A stretch of 64,000 nucleotides of DNA from Xiphydria camelus (lineage: Eukaryota > Arthropoda > Insecta > Hymenoptera > Xiphydriidae): the NCBI GenBank assembly GCA_963678675.1, contig OY783194.1, positions 14,149,207 through 14,213,206 of the forward strand. Direction: 5' to 3'. Below, one piece after another: positions 33,337 through 44,171 of this stretch. Made by a program: the position numbers and the translations under genes. Within the stretch, counting starts at the first letter, position 1, and each line of letters starts with the position of its first letter. The notes under the pieces were generated by a model. It saw nothing but the letters and a program-made list of their open reading frames with translations, had not been told where the DNA came from and did no database searches.

Positions 33337-34612
33337 TACTACGCGACAAAATTATCGCAACAACTTATTTTACTCCAAAAATTGTCAAACTTCGGAAGCC
33401 CGTAGCACAGCGAAAAATCATCGTATCCCTATCTTTTTTTTTAAATTAAAGCTCAAAATCTCAGCTTTACTATCCCAAAGTTTATTTTTCAATTTAAAGC
33501 ACCGAGAGATTAAGAGACCCTGAAAATCAAGGTCATCTTTTGAAACTTAAAAATTTGCAAAGTTTGCGCATTGACACGGAGTTACAAAAATTTTTTTTTC
33601 AAATTCTGATCACAGAAAATGAAAGTTCAACTCTTTACCTTTAATTTTAAAAAAATTTTCACTTTCCGATTTTTCTACGCCATTCTACAGCGTTTTAAAT
33701 AAACAAACTGAAAATCCCGGTTTTTGGGAGTATTACTCAACTGAACATCAATTGCGTAATTTTTTTTGAACTTATAAATTTTTGTTTCGAATTATTGGAG
33801 GTCGTATATTGCGTCCAGGTATACCCGGACTACTTCTTCAGGTATTTTGGTATCGAGATGGGGACATTTTGGGGCGAAGTTACATAGAAGCCGTTCGTAA
33901 GTCAACACGGGGATTGGGGCCAAGTTAGACGTTGATCGCGAGTTAATCGGGACATTGGGGCCAAGTTAGAGGTCGCCGAAAAGGTATTGTACGTATGTTA
34001 TATAACTTACTGTACAAGTGTACCTGGACGAGTTCTATAGGAAATTTCGTGTTCGAATGGTATTTTCACGCCTGAACATCGAAAAACTTTGTAGGCCATC
34101 ATCTGTTCTTTGAGAAAAAATTCATATGAAAGCGATGTATTTCGATGCCCCAATAAAGCCCATGCATTTGTCTTAAAAAATATGATTATTTATCGCGTTA
34201 CCTGGGCCCTGTAACACGGGAAAAAAACGGGATTTTCAGTTTTTTTATTTAAAATACTGTAGAATGGCGTAGAAAAATCGGAAAGTAAACATTTTTTTAA
34301 AATTAAAGGTAAAGAGTGGAACTTTCATTTTCTGTGATCAGAATTTGAAAAAACAATTTCTCTAACTCCGTGTCAATGCGCAAACTTTGCAAATTTTTAA
34401 GTTTCAAAAGATGACCTTGATTTTCAGGGTCCCTTAATCTCTCGGTGCTTTAAATCAAAAAATAAACTTTGGGATAGTAAAGCTGAGATTTTAAGCTTCA
34501 ATTTAAAAAAAAAGATAGGGATACGATGATTTTTCGCTGTGCTACGTGCTTCCGAAGTTTGACAATTTTTAGAGTATAATAAGCTGTTGCGATAATTTTG
34601 TTGCGTAGTGTA
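33337..34612. mobile_element. 1.28-kb TA-flanked element with about 390-bp TIRs
   Basis: Inverted ends share ACGC(A/G)ACAAAATTATCGCAACA, and strong pairing continues to about 33720 and 34230. TATA surrounds both ends, consistent with a TA target. The interior (33770-34200) has two near copies of a TTGGGGCCAAGTTAGA unit and no recognisable protein. It lies downstream of copy B inside the 8.1-kb element. Confidence 0.75.
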
Positions 34613-34656
34613 TATACTCTAATTTTTATCAGCAAGTATGAGCGAAGGAGAAGGAC

Positions 34657-35021
<365 letters not shown>

Positions 35022-36030
35022 ATTTGATTGATAAACATGTTTATTACCTATAGTTGGGCAAAAGGTTGCAATATGATTGCATGTACAGCGTGTAAAATAT
35101 GAAAAATTAAAGGAAATTAAAGGATAACAAGTAAAATATGAAAATATTTTCGGCTATAAAAGACTAGATGGACAGCTCCATCCGGTACAAATGACAAAAC
35201 CGCCTTTGCCAAATTCTTTAATCAGGCCTTGCAAATGTAATACTGATTTCAGAACAATGTCATGTAGTTTCAAAAAAAAAGATTAATTGTATCTCTCTTT
35301 GCAAATGCATCCACAACCATTGTAAAAACTTACCTGCGTAAGTGTTCAATTTTGTTATTTTTCAATACTAATTAATTATGTAAACTACTTATTTCTTTTT
35401 CCATTAATAATTAGATTTGTATTGCATTATGATGATGCCGTTTTTTTTTTATTTCATACCTTACACAAATAACCTTTTAATGGTCAAGAACAACGTTTTT
35501 CTCACAGCTACAGCGACGGAATCGAAAACTCCTATTATATTGCCTAAAAAAAATTGACCACTACTTCCGTCCGGTAACCTCGACGATCTCATTTGTTAAG
35601 CCTTTCTGAACTTAAATCATCAATCAGAATGTGATGAGCGGTTTTTGTATACTCAATGTCTCTCAGCTTCCGGTTTAGCGGAGGAAAAGTCCGGTCAGTT
35701 AGCCCTGACGTGCTTTTCGTAAAATGTAGGTACCTACCTAAGAATAGTCACGGATTCCCGGTCTGGGAGGGGGTGCCTCTGCGCGTAACTCTGGCGACCA
35801 CTAGAATGTGTACGAACGGCACCAGTCCGGATGCACCAAGGTTGTCAAAGTAATTTTTAAAGACCGAGATATCTTACAAATTACGACAATTACAGAAAAA
35901 TGACCCGAGTGTAATGCGTAGGGAATTTAAGTAACAAAATTATGGAACACAGAGAAGAAAAAATTATTCATAATATCGTAAGATATCGTTGATTTTACTT
36001 TGCACTTTTTAAATAATTGAGTGAAAAAAA

Positions 36031-37533
36031 TATTGCGAGGAAGTCATATGGGTGTATTCGGTTACAGACAATTATTAAAAAATTAAAAAACAATGCTGCG
36101 TGGAAGTCGTGTGGGTGTATTCGGTTACAGACAATTATTAAAAAAAATGATCGTCTTTTTCTAATAACTTCATTTAACCGAATATACCCACATCACTTCC
36201 ACGCAACATTGTTCTGCCAGATGTTAACACATCAATTAGATATCTCTTGCTTGCAATCACATACTGTTTCACATGGTTTGAAGGAAGATATATCTAATTG
36301 ATGTGTTAACATCTGGCAGAACAATGTTGCGTGGAAGTGATGTGGGTATATTCGGTTAAATGAAGTTATTAGAAAAAGAGACGATTATTTTTGTTAATAA
36401 TTGTCTGTAACCGAATACACCCACACGACTTCCACGCAGCATTGTTTTTTAATTTTTTAATAATTGTCTGTAACTGAATACACTTATATGACTTCCACGC
36501 AATATTGTTCTGCCATGTTTACACATCTATTGCAAGTTAGAATGACTAACTCGTTTTCAATTTTTTAATAATTGTCTGTAACCGATTACACCCACATGAC
36601 TTCCACGCAACATTGTTCTGCCATATGTTTACACATCTATTGCAAGTTAGAATGACTAACTCGTTTTTAGTTTCTGTAGTTCGACATATAGTTTGCCTTC
36701 CTCTTTCTCGCAATGTCTGTAATATATTAATCAGTAAGTCATTGAAACAGTTAAAACTACAGATTATTTCGTAGAATTTTATAGTTAGAGTTGGCTTGAG
36801 AAGAGTGCGCTGTGTGTGCTGCGTGAGAGCGAAGTGTCAAACGTCTGATTTCCCGATAGCTGTTAATTCAAGAGATCGAAGTGTTTCGTCTATTATTCAA
36901 TACTTCGATTTTCCGAATTGACAGCTATCGGGAAATCAGACGTTTGACACTTTTCGCTCTCACGCAGCACACACAGCGCACTCTTCTCAAGCCAACTCTA
37001 ACTATAAAATTCTTGACCGTCGGTAAAGTTTCGACAATGTCGGTATATCTGCTTGTTTAATTTGGGATGATACATACGGTATACAGAAGGATAAAAGTAT
37101 TCCGTACATTTACACTTACCAGCGGCATGTGATTCCATTGTAGGTATACTAGGTTATGGAAGTCACAAATTGTTATCTAGTTATATTAGAAATTGTAGTG
37201 AAAGCGTTGTTATATACTAAAAACAGTAGAAAGTTTTACGTTCTGGAGATAGAAGCATCTGACCTCGGAATTGTGATTTTGTGAAGAATGGAAAGTACTC
37301 ACCGTTATTATGAAATTCACGATTTCGAGGTTAGACACTCCGATCTCTCGAATTGACACCGACTGTAACTACCGACTCGACTTGTACCGGTATGAATACC
37401 GACCAAGCCCGGCCGAAGGTAAATGTCAAGATCCTGCACCGAGCTCACACGGACACACACTAATGTCGTTAACAGTTCCCCCACCACTTCCATGAAATCA
37501 CTCCCAAGCGAGCCTAAAGATGTTTACACATCA
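36031..37533. mobile_element. About 1.5-kb insertion splitting the right TIR of the 8.1-kb element
   Basis: The left TIR reads continuously across TTTAAAATAAAATTATATAT and TTTTTTCACTCAATTG (about 30210-30242), while the right TIR breaks there and resumes about 1.5 kb later. The inserted DNA holds palindromic repeats of a unit with GTGTATTCGGTTACAGAC and CTTCCACGCA (36040-36660), the palindrome at 36774-37012, and a segment near 37380 related to 40980-41040. The exact boundaries are blurred by AT-rich sequence. Confidence 0.6.
36774..37012. mobile_element. Fold-back MITE, 239 bp, with a second copy at 60337-60615
   Basis: This is almost a perfect palindrome centred near 36893. The arms hold TTGGCTTGAGAAGAGTGCGC and a GTCTGATTTCCCGATAGCTG stretch. 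The copy near 60337 shares the order of these blocks but is interrupted by a GGGGCCCC-ended MITE, for which the present copy gives the uninterrupted site. Confidence 0.75.
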
Positions 37534-38682
37534 AAAATATATAATTTTATTTTAAAAGTAGAGACTTTCTGAAGCAATTTAAGATAAAAAGCATTCAAAA
37601 ATGTTAAATTTTCGATGTTTTACGATTTTTTTCCCCCCCTAATGTTTGTGCGGCTCTAGAGAATAAACCGTGGAAGTGGGGGTAAACTATGTAGAACCTT
37701 TTTTATAGAGAATTTTAAACTCTACAATTTGGAATTTGCACTTTTTTCGATATCTCGCTCAGTTTTCGAGTCATTCTTTAATAACCCTTTTTTGGGGTAT
37801 TTATTATTGTTTTTCAACCAAACCACAAGAGGAAAAACCGCGATACTTTACCCAGAGCTTTATAGGGTCAAATGACAACGTTGAACAAAAACGCAGCCTG
37901 TTTAGCAAAAGTTCGTATTTCAGACCTTCGTTTACTGGACTAGACGGGCGCCGGGTCACAAACGAAGGGCCCTCGACCGCGTGCTCAGATTTCAGGAGCC
38001 TGGCGGGAGGGCACAGAAACCCTCTGCCTTTCGCTCTCCTCGGACAAAGTGCAGACCCGCAATAAATTCGACTAGGTATTGCGCGCGGTGCACGTGGACT
38101 TGTTCGGTGATAACACCAACCGGACAGCGCCGAATCTGCGTACTCTCCCGGCGCCAATTCTCATGCTCCAGCTCGGTGGTTTCGAAGAATTTCCTTATCC
38201 CACCATTTATAGAAAAAAGCCGAAGCATACCCCTGCCCCGCTAGCCGCTTTTAAAATCAGAGAGTTAATGGTAGAAATGATCCCACTACGAAAGGAGGCA
38301 CTACGATTGATGCAGTTTTTTGCGAGAATCATTCATACTATCGAAGAGAGTTAAACATTTTGTCTCATATTTCGGTTACCATAATCCAATGTTTATTGCT
38401 GTAGACTCGACTGGCGATAGAGTAGAAAATGTACAAGACGAACAATATTTTTAATTAAAATGTTTAAAAACGATTCAAGGAATAAATTTATATTTTATAT
38501 ACCAGTAAGAGAGACAATGTATATTCAATTCGGCCTTTTATTTCCTCGCCTGTTTTCATAATTTCTTTACAGTTTTTCCACGCTTATATTCCCTACTGAT
38601 TACGTTTCCAATAAGTTTCACTTCCACCGAGTGTCATGACACTGACTGTTTTTTTATTTACGTTTGAAAATCTTTCCATTAA

Positions 38683-39088
38683 GGCACGCGACATAAAAAT
38701 GTAGGATATAACATCAGTTTTGGAAAAACACACGATAACGATGGCTCCAAAAATTTAGCTGCATTTATCGCTGCTGTTAAACAGAATATGAATCTTTTCA
38801 ATTGCTTGGAAATTAAGGAAAATTTTTTATTTAATATTAAAACAGGTCGTCGTGCATCGGAACCCGTGATTAATTTTCTTTTAAATATAGAAAAAAAATG
38901 GACGGGCAATGCAAGATTTATTTATATCCGAATGTTCGCAAGATGTTAGCAGATTCGAAGCACTAATCAAACAAAATAAAATTTTGAATTTTGCGAGCTG
39001 TAATAACGAACAAAAAGTAACAATTAATAATAAAGTACGCGAGGTTCGTATGCAACGTGATCTGTTTGGTCGGATGTTGGGTATATGA
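38683..39088 (+). pseudogene. Unrecognised coding relic, about 134 codons with one frameshift
   Basis: A stop-to-stop frame from 38683 to 38949 reads NISFGKTHDNDGSKNLAAFI, then KQNMNLFNCLEIKENF, FNIKTGRRASEPVINFLL and EKKWTGNARF. A single frame change near 38928 continues as CSQDVSRFEALIKQ and KVREVRMQRDLFGRMLGI, ending at a TGA at 39086-39088. The even amino-acid use across both halves argues for a real, recently broken gene. I do not know the family. It could come from a large DNA virus or a transposon. No start codon is obvious upstream of Met at 38788. Confidence 0.45.
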
Positions 39089-39154
39089 ATGAGTGAGGCA
39101 GCGGATATCGAAATAGTATCTTATGTCATAAGGCGGAAATCCGAGGTTTTTTTC

Positions 39155-39255
39155 AGACTGTGTTTAATTAGGTCATAACAGGAGGTATGGTTGGGGGATG
39201 AGGCTCGCCGAAGGCCAACCATGCCTCCTGTTACGACCTAATTAAACACAGTCTT
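39155..39255. repeat. Fold-back element, about 100 bp
   Basis: AGACTGTGTTTAATTAGGTC with an AGGAGG segment pairs with GACCTAATTAAACACAGTCT. A one-armed relative is at about 39975-40015, inside the element at 39460-40683. It is non-coding. Confidence 0.6.
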
Positions 39256-39459
39256 AAAAGTCCGAGGATTCCAACAGAATGACATATACGATTTTTTCTC
39301 ACGAATGCCCATTTCTCAAAACAAAACAAAAACAGAACTATACATGACTCATTTCACGTTGCGTTTATCAGTTTGGAAAAAGGACCCACTTCGGACTAAA
39401 CAATCTTTTGAGAGCCTGCGGACTCCCGGTCGGTGTCACGCGGGAAAAACGCCATCTTA

Positions 39460-40683
39460 AGGCCAAAGCACATCTAGGCGAAGCGAAGCGAGAAGTTACC
39501 TTTTATATTTCCATTGATTCTTATGAGGTAACGCACACTTGAGCGAAGCGACGCGACGCGAAGCGAAGCGAAGCGCCGCGACCTAGGATAAGCACACTTG
39601 TGCGACTGGAAGCGCAGCGAAGCGACGCGCCGCGAAGCGAAGCTACCTTTTATATTTCCATTGATTCTTACGAGGTAACGCACACTTGAGCGAAGTGAAG
39701 CGCCGCGAAGCGAAGCGCGGCGAAACAAAGCGCGGCGAAGCGAAGCGCGGCGAAGCGAAGCGCGGCGAAGCGAAGCGCGGCGAACCGAAGCGCCGCGAAG
39801 CGAAGCGCCGCGAGAAATGTTTATCGTGGACGGAATGTAATTCGTTAACGGATGTAAAGTTTCGTCGATCACTTCCGTTAACGATTCGAAAATCCTTTCC
39901 AAGATAGATCTCGTCAACGAAATGAATTTTCCCACACGAAATAGTATCTTATGTCATAAGGCGGAAATTCGAGATTTTTTCAGACTGTGTTTAATTAGGT
40001 AGTAACACGAGGCATGGTTTGGGGAGGAGAGGCTACGATTTATATAAACATAGTCTTAAAAACCCGAGGATTTCCACCGAATGATATATACTATTTTTTG
40101 TCACTCAGTGTCAAATACTCGGTTTCATGGGCGTCCTCGACGCATGTGAAATCATCTTTCACACACCAATTCGTGAAAAGTTGCGCAGTGCGTGAAATAA
40201 CCTGCGCAGTGCGTGAAATCGTCAACCTCGTATTTGACACTTAGTGACAAAAAATAGAATTCGTTATTCGGTTGTTTCGCGCCGTTCTAACGAGTGTGAT
40301 TGCCGTACTCGCTTCGCTCGTGCGGCAAACTTCACACTCGTTAAAAACAGCGCTTCACGCCCTAATAACGAAAATAACTATTTCCTCACGAATGCCCATT
40401 TCTCAAAACAAAACATGTACACGGCTCATTTCACGTTGCGTTCATCAGTTTGAAAAAGGCGAAAATGAATGAAAAAGGCGAAAAAGGCGAAAATGACTGA
40501 CATTTCACGGCGCTTCCCTTCCCTCCCTTCTCTACCCGGGTATCCATATATGGATATTTTCAGGTATAGCTGTTTATACCTGGTAGAGAAGGGGATAGAA
40601 TTCGCCGCGCTTCGCTTCGCCCAAGTGTGCGTTGCACAGCCGCGCTTCGCGTCGCTTCACTTCGCCTAGATGTGCTTTGACCT
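39460..40683. mobile_element. 1.22-kb TTA-flanked element with GAAGCG arrays
   Basis: AGGCCAAAGCACATCTAGGC at the left and GCCTAGATGTGCTTTGACCT at the right are inverted. TTA flanks both (39457-39459 and 40684-40686), as in PIF/Harbinger-type elements. The left arm is built of GCGAAGCGAAGC-like repeats (39475-39820), and the right arm has fewer, inverted copies (40600-40670). The interior holds a copy of neighbouring repeats (39936-40090) and another MITE. The long frame across the GAAGCG array is not a gene. Confidence 0.75.
40097..40256. mobile_element. Nested MITE, 160 bp, TTTTTTGTCACT ends
   Basis: TTTTTTGTCACTCAGTGTCA pairs with TGACACTTAGTGACAAAAAA. The interior has two direct copies of GCGCAGTGCGTGAAAT at about 40184 and 40204. 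It lies inside the element at 39460-40683. Confidence 0.65.
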
Positions 40684-41184
40684 TTAGGCCAAGCGAACGT
40701 TGAGACGCAGTTCAGTGAGGGGACGCAGGGTGACCGTTGCCTCTATATCAATAATCTCGGTCAAGATTATCGAATTAATAAAACCGTCCGACCGTCCAAC
40801 CGAACCCTCCGACCGAGAGTATCTATACAGGAATTGGAACGCCTTTGCGTTCAATAGTCAATCCATCCATCCATCCATACGAGATTTCGTGGTTTCGTGC
40901 TTTCGCCACTAGCCTGCTGGCGTCGCCACCGTCCGGCCTTCATACTCATGTACTCTTCCCTTTGTGGCGACGACTCGTGACCAGTCGGTATTTGTACAAA
41001 GCCCAGCCGACGGTAAATTTCAAGGTCCCTGTAACTGTGCGGTTCTGCTCGGGTCGGGACATCATGTACGTGTGTACGAAGGCTCGCACACTGGAACGCG
41101 GCGTCCGTACAAGAACGCTCCGTACTGCTTCGTACACCAATACAGTAAGCGTGTAGTAGGTATGTTCGTTCATCTCGGCGTAAA

Positions 41185-41345
41185 GTGAGCAGCGAGAACC
41201 CGTGTATCTTTATGTCTGCCTTCTCCACCCCTCAATTTTTACATCGAATTTTCTCAATAAATATATGTATGGTTATAACCAAAATTATGCTTAGTTACAC
41301 CATATAAATTGATTATTCTCTAATGATAGATTGATAAAGACCAGA
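41185..41345 (+). repeat. Copy of the repeat also at 17585-17877 and 57218-57480
   Basis: It shares TCAATTTTTACATCGAATTT, TTATAACCAAAATTATGC and the following GATTGATAAAGACCAGA with those sites. No frame is conserved between copies. Confidence 0.6.
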
Positions 41346-41426
41346 ATAAATTTTTCATTTATACCGGCAGAGATCGAGTCGATAGTTAGATTTGGCTTAC
41401 AGCCCGTAAACACTGTGCAGTTTATT

Positions 41427-41525
41427 CACTGTTTCGATAATTTTAACAAATCGGTGCAAATCGAATGCTATGTTATGAACATAATATCCGGTTTCCACCG
41501 ATTCGTTAAAATTACTGAAACGGTG
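41427..41525. repeat. Imperfect hairpin, 99 bp
   Basis: CACTGTTTCGATAATTTTAA pairs with TTAAAATTACTGAAACGGTG; inner pairing ACAAATCGGTG/CACCGATTCGT follows. It could be a MITE core or a structured transcript. There is no further support. Confidence 0.4.
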
Positions 41526-41873
41526 AAAAAACCGCATAGTTTGTTTATTTACGATTTTTATGACTTCTTTCACGAACGAATTGTTCTGGGGAAAATGTAA
41601 ATATTATCGAAACATTAATTATAAAATCATTACATGTTGGTGATTTTATTTATCATTCATAATTTTTAAATCAGTCATCTAGGCTGAAAACATTTTTACC
41701 GATTTTCCGTTTATCATTGAGTGCGTTCTAGTTGCAAAATTCGATGTTCAATTGTTTTCAAACTGTTAACACACGATACGTCGGCTGACAACAATGAATG
41801 TGTAGTGACGCGCCACGCCGCTCTTTTCTCCGCCTTGTCGGAAACTACGCGATAAAGCGATCAGGGGCCCCTT

Positions 41874-42022
41874 TCTCTAACTCACTCGCAAAGTTGCGTA
41901 TACGCATCTTAGCCAATAGACCAATCAGGATCAAGTATTCCGTTGTGGTGGGGGTCCTGATTGGTCTACTCGCTGAGAAACGTATACGTTTCTCTTGAGA
42001 GTGAGTAAGAGATAGGGGCCCC
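41874..42022. mobile_element. MITE, 149 bp, with GGGGCCCC ends, copy 1
   Basis: GGGGCCCCTTTCTCTAACTC at the left matches the inverted right end less exactly (AGTAAGAGATAGGGGCCCC). The interior includes a GACCAATCAGGAT/GTCCTGATTGGTC stem. It is about 90 percent alike by eye to the copy at 60400-60558. Confidence 0.75.
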
Positions 42023-42062
42023 AGGGGTCTCCTTACCTGAGAACCCTGCCTACGTCACAACT

Positions 42063-42280
42063 AAGGGCCTTTGCACACGACGTTTTTTAAATTAGCTGAC
42101 GACGCGTGTTATACGCGATTAGGACGCTCAGCAAACGCAAGGCAGTCGGCAAGTTGTGACTTTTTCACACGATCCTTGCTAATACAACCTGCTAATACGC
42201 GCTGATGACGCGCAGCGAACGCGCTCATCAAAAAGGCGCATCGTCAGCTAGTTTAAAAAACGTCGTGTGCAAAGGCCCTT
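42063..42280. mobile_element. MITE, 218 bp, with AAGGGCCTTTGCACACGACG ends
   Basis: About 40 bp at the left (AAGGGCCTTTGCACACGACG, then a T-rich run and AGCTGACG) are inverted at the right. The interior has repeated GACGCG words. The end is itself palindromic with the flanking TAA/TTA, so the duplication is unclear. Its style resembles other GGGCC(T)TTTGCAC elements with TWA targets. Confidence 0.7.
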
Positions 42281-42654
42281 ACGATTGGCAGCTTTATCGC
42301 AGCGTTCCGTACCCCGAGGTACATATGTCGGTCCCTCGTCGAACCTTTGTCTCACGGTTTACGGAATTTCGCTGGAAAAGCAGTCGGTCTTGAGCTTCAG
42401 ATGCGTACAGTTGCGTATTTTTTTTCTATCCACTAAAGCAAGTAGATAACAAACCATACACTAAATGTATAATATTAATAAGCTTCATATATCACGCTTC
42501 AGTTCAATACACAATCGAACTCGGCAATAATAATAACTGACCACATTCTATCATTTAAAAAAATGTTTCATATTTATCTGACAAAAGAGCACGAAAGAAA
42601 ATTAACGAAAAAAAAAATGAAATCCCCCCCCCTTCAAAACATCGACGATGTATG

Positions 42655-43114
42655 ATAGCACGAATTAATAAAATAGCTCCCTTTCCAAAGTAATCATGTA
42701 ACAACTTACGAATCACCAAAGATAATGAAAAAATTATGATAAAATTAATGAAATCATTACCGCCAAATTAATGAAAGCAAGTGTGTTGTCAAGGTATGTT
42801 GCGTTAATGAGAGAAATAGTACATAATTCCATACAATGGTAAACTTTACTACAGAGACTAAAAATAATATAGAGGGAAAAAAAACCAAGAGAGAAGTTCC
42901 ACTGAAACTGAGAATATATACTCAATTAACCATTGTATGGAATTATGTACTATTTCTCTCATTAACGCAACATACCTTGACAACACACTTGCTTTCATTA
43001 ATTTGGCGGTAATGATTTCATTAATTTTATCATAATTTTTTCATTATCTTTGGTGATTCGTAAGTTGTTACATGATTACTTTGGAAAGGGAGCTATTTTA
43101 TTAATTCGTGCTAT
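42655..43114. mobile_element. Fold-back element, 460 bp, with about 190-bp nearly identical arms
   Basis: ATAGCACGAATTAATAAAAT at the left and its inverse at the right begin a palindrome with a loop of about 85 bp (42846-42930). Only a few mismatches are visible in the arms, so it is young or kept alike by conversion. It is non-coding. Confidence 0.8.
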
Positions 43115-44171
43115 ACCTATATATAGAATAAATATATGTATAGAGGCAACGGTCACCCTGCGTCCCCTCACTGAACTGTGTCCCAACGTTCGCTTGGCCT
43201 TACGGTCTAAAAATAGGCTGGAAAAGGACTCAAAATGGGTATGAGTGAGGAAAAACTATTTTATATACTTAATAGAGAGATTTTTATTACCAATAAAGGT
43301 ACCTACTTCTCGAGTTTGCTGGTGTGAAATCAGAAAAACAACTAAAGGTTTTTTGAATTCCGGAGGAGGAGGAGGAGAAGGAGGAGGATAATTCGGAGCT
43401 GAAAATGATGACATGATTTACGACAGCGACGAGGATATTGAGTTTGAGGATTATATAGAAAATGAGAGTTACGAAACAGAGTAATTTTAGATTCGATTAG
43501 TGTTAGAGATGTATGTTGTATTTGAAGTAGAAAGAAAAAAAAATGTAATGAAAAAAAATCGATTTTTCACTGTTTTTGAATTTCCAAAATTCGTGAGCGA
43601 CCTCTAGAAAATTTTTTATCGTGCAGATCTTTAGTGACGCTTCTTAAAACATGATAAACTAACATAATCTGACGTGCCACCCCAATGTATATAGGTATTG
43701 TAATTGTTTATATATTTCCTGTTCATTGTATTCGTAAAACAAAAAAAATTACTTTGTAATATCGCTGTAAATATACAATATGCTATTATATGATTATATA
43801 TATTTTTTGCATTGTAATACATAATTAATAACAATATCATTTATATATTTTTCGTATCATTTTCAATGTCCCCGATAGTTGCAAGGATTGCGAGATCTGT
43901 GAATATTTTGTTAAGGCCCAGACCTTAACAACATATTAAAAAATTGCAACTACCCCACCTTTTGTAGGGCAAAATTCCCCACTGACTGGATTACATGTAG
44001 AGTTGCCACATACGAGGGCAGAGTGAAAAGTCCGATACTTTTCTAGTAGATGGTGGTGCGATCGCGAAAATCGTAGAGTTGAACTCTGTAGAGTTTTTAT
44101 ATATAGAGCTGGTTTCTGCAGAGTTGACACCTTCTCTATAATGAGTGCCATCTAGAGAAGAACAAAGCCAG

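Noticed and set aside
38079..38354. A 91-codon frame starting MRAVHVDLFGDN
   Set aside because: No family signature, low-complexity start region, and no supporting splice or neighbour evidence.
39474..39935. Open frame with repeated ASLRRASLRR text
   Set aside because: It follows the GAAGCG array; periodicity is of the DNA repeat, and it lies within a TTA-flanked element.
40858..40878. CATC microsatellite as part of a gene
   Set aside because: It is a short simple repeat; the frames on both strands around 40845-41228 share no known motif and part of the region is a repeat related to 37380-37440.
43360..43490. GGAGGAGGAGG run followed by an acidic stretch (DSDEDIEFEDYIENES), possibly a FEN/CXC tail
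   Set aside because: The cysteine module is not found upstream, and acidic low-complexity text alone is not enough.
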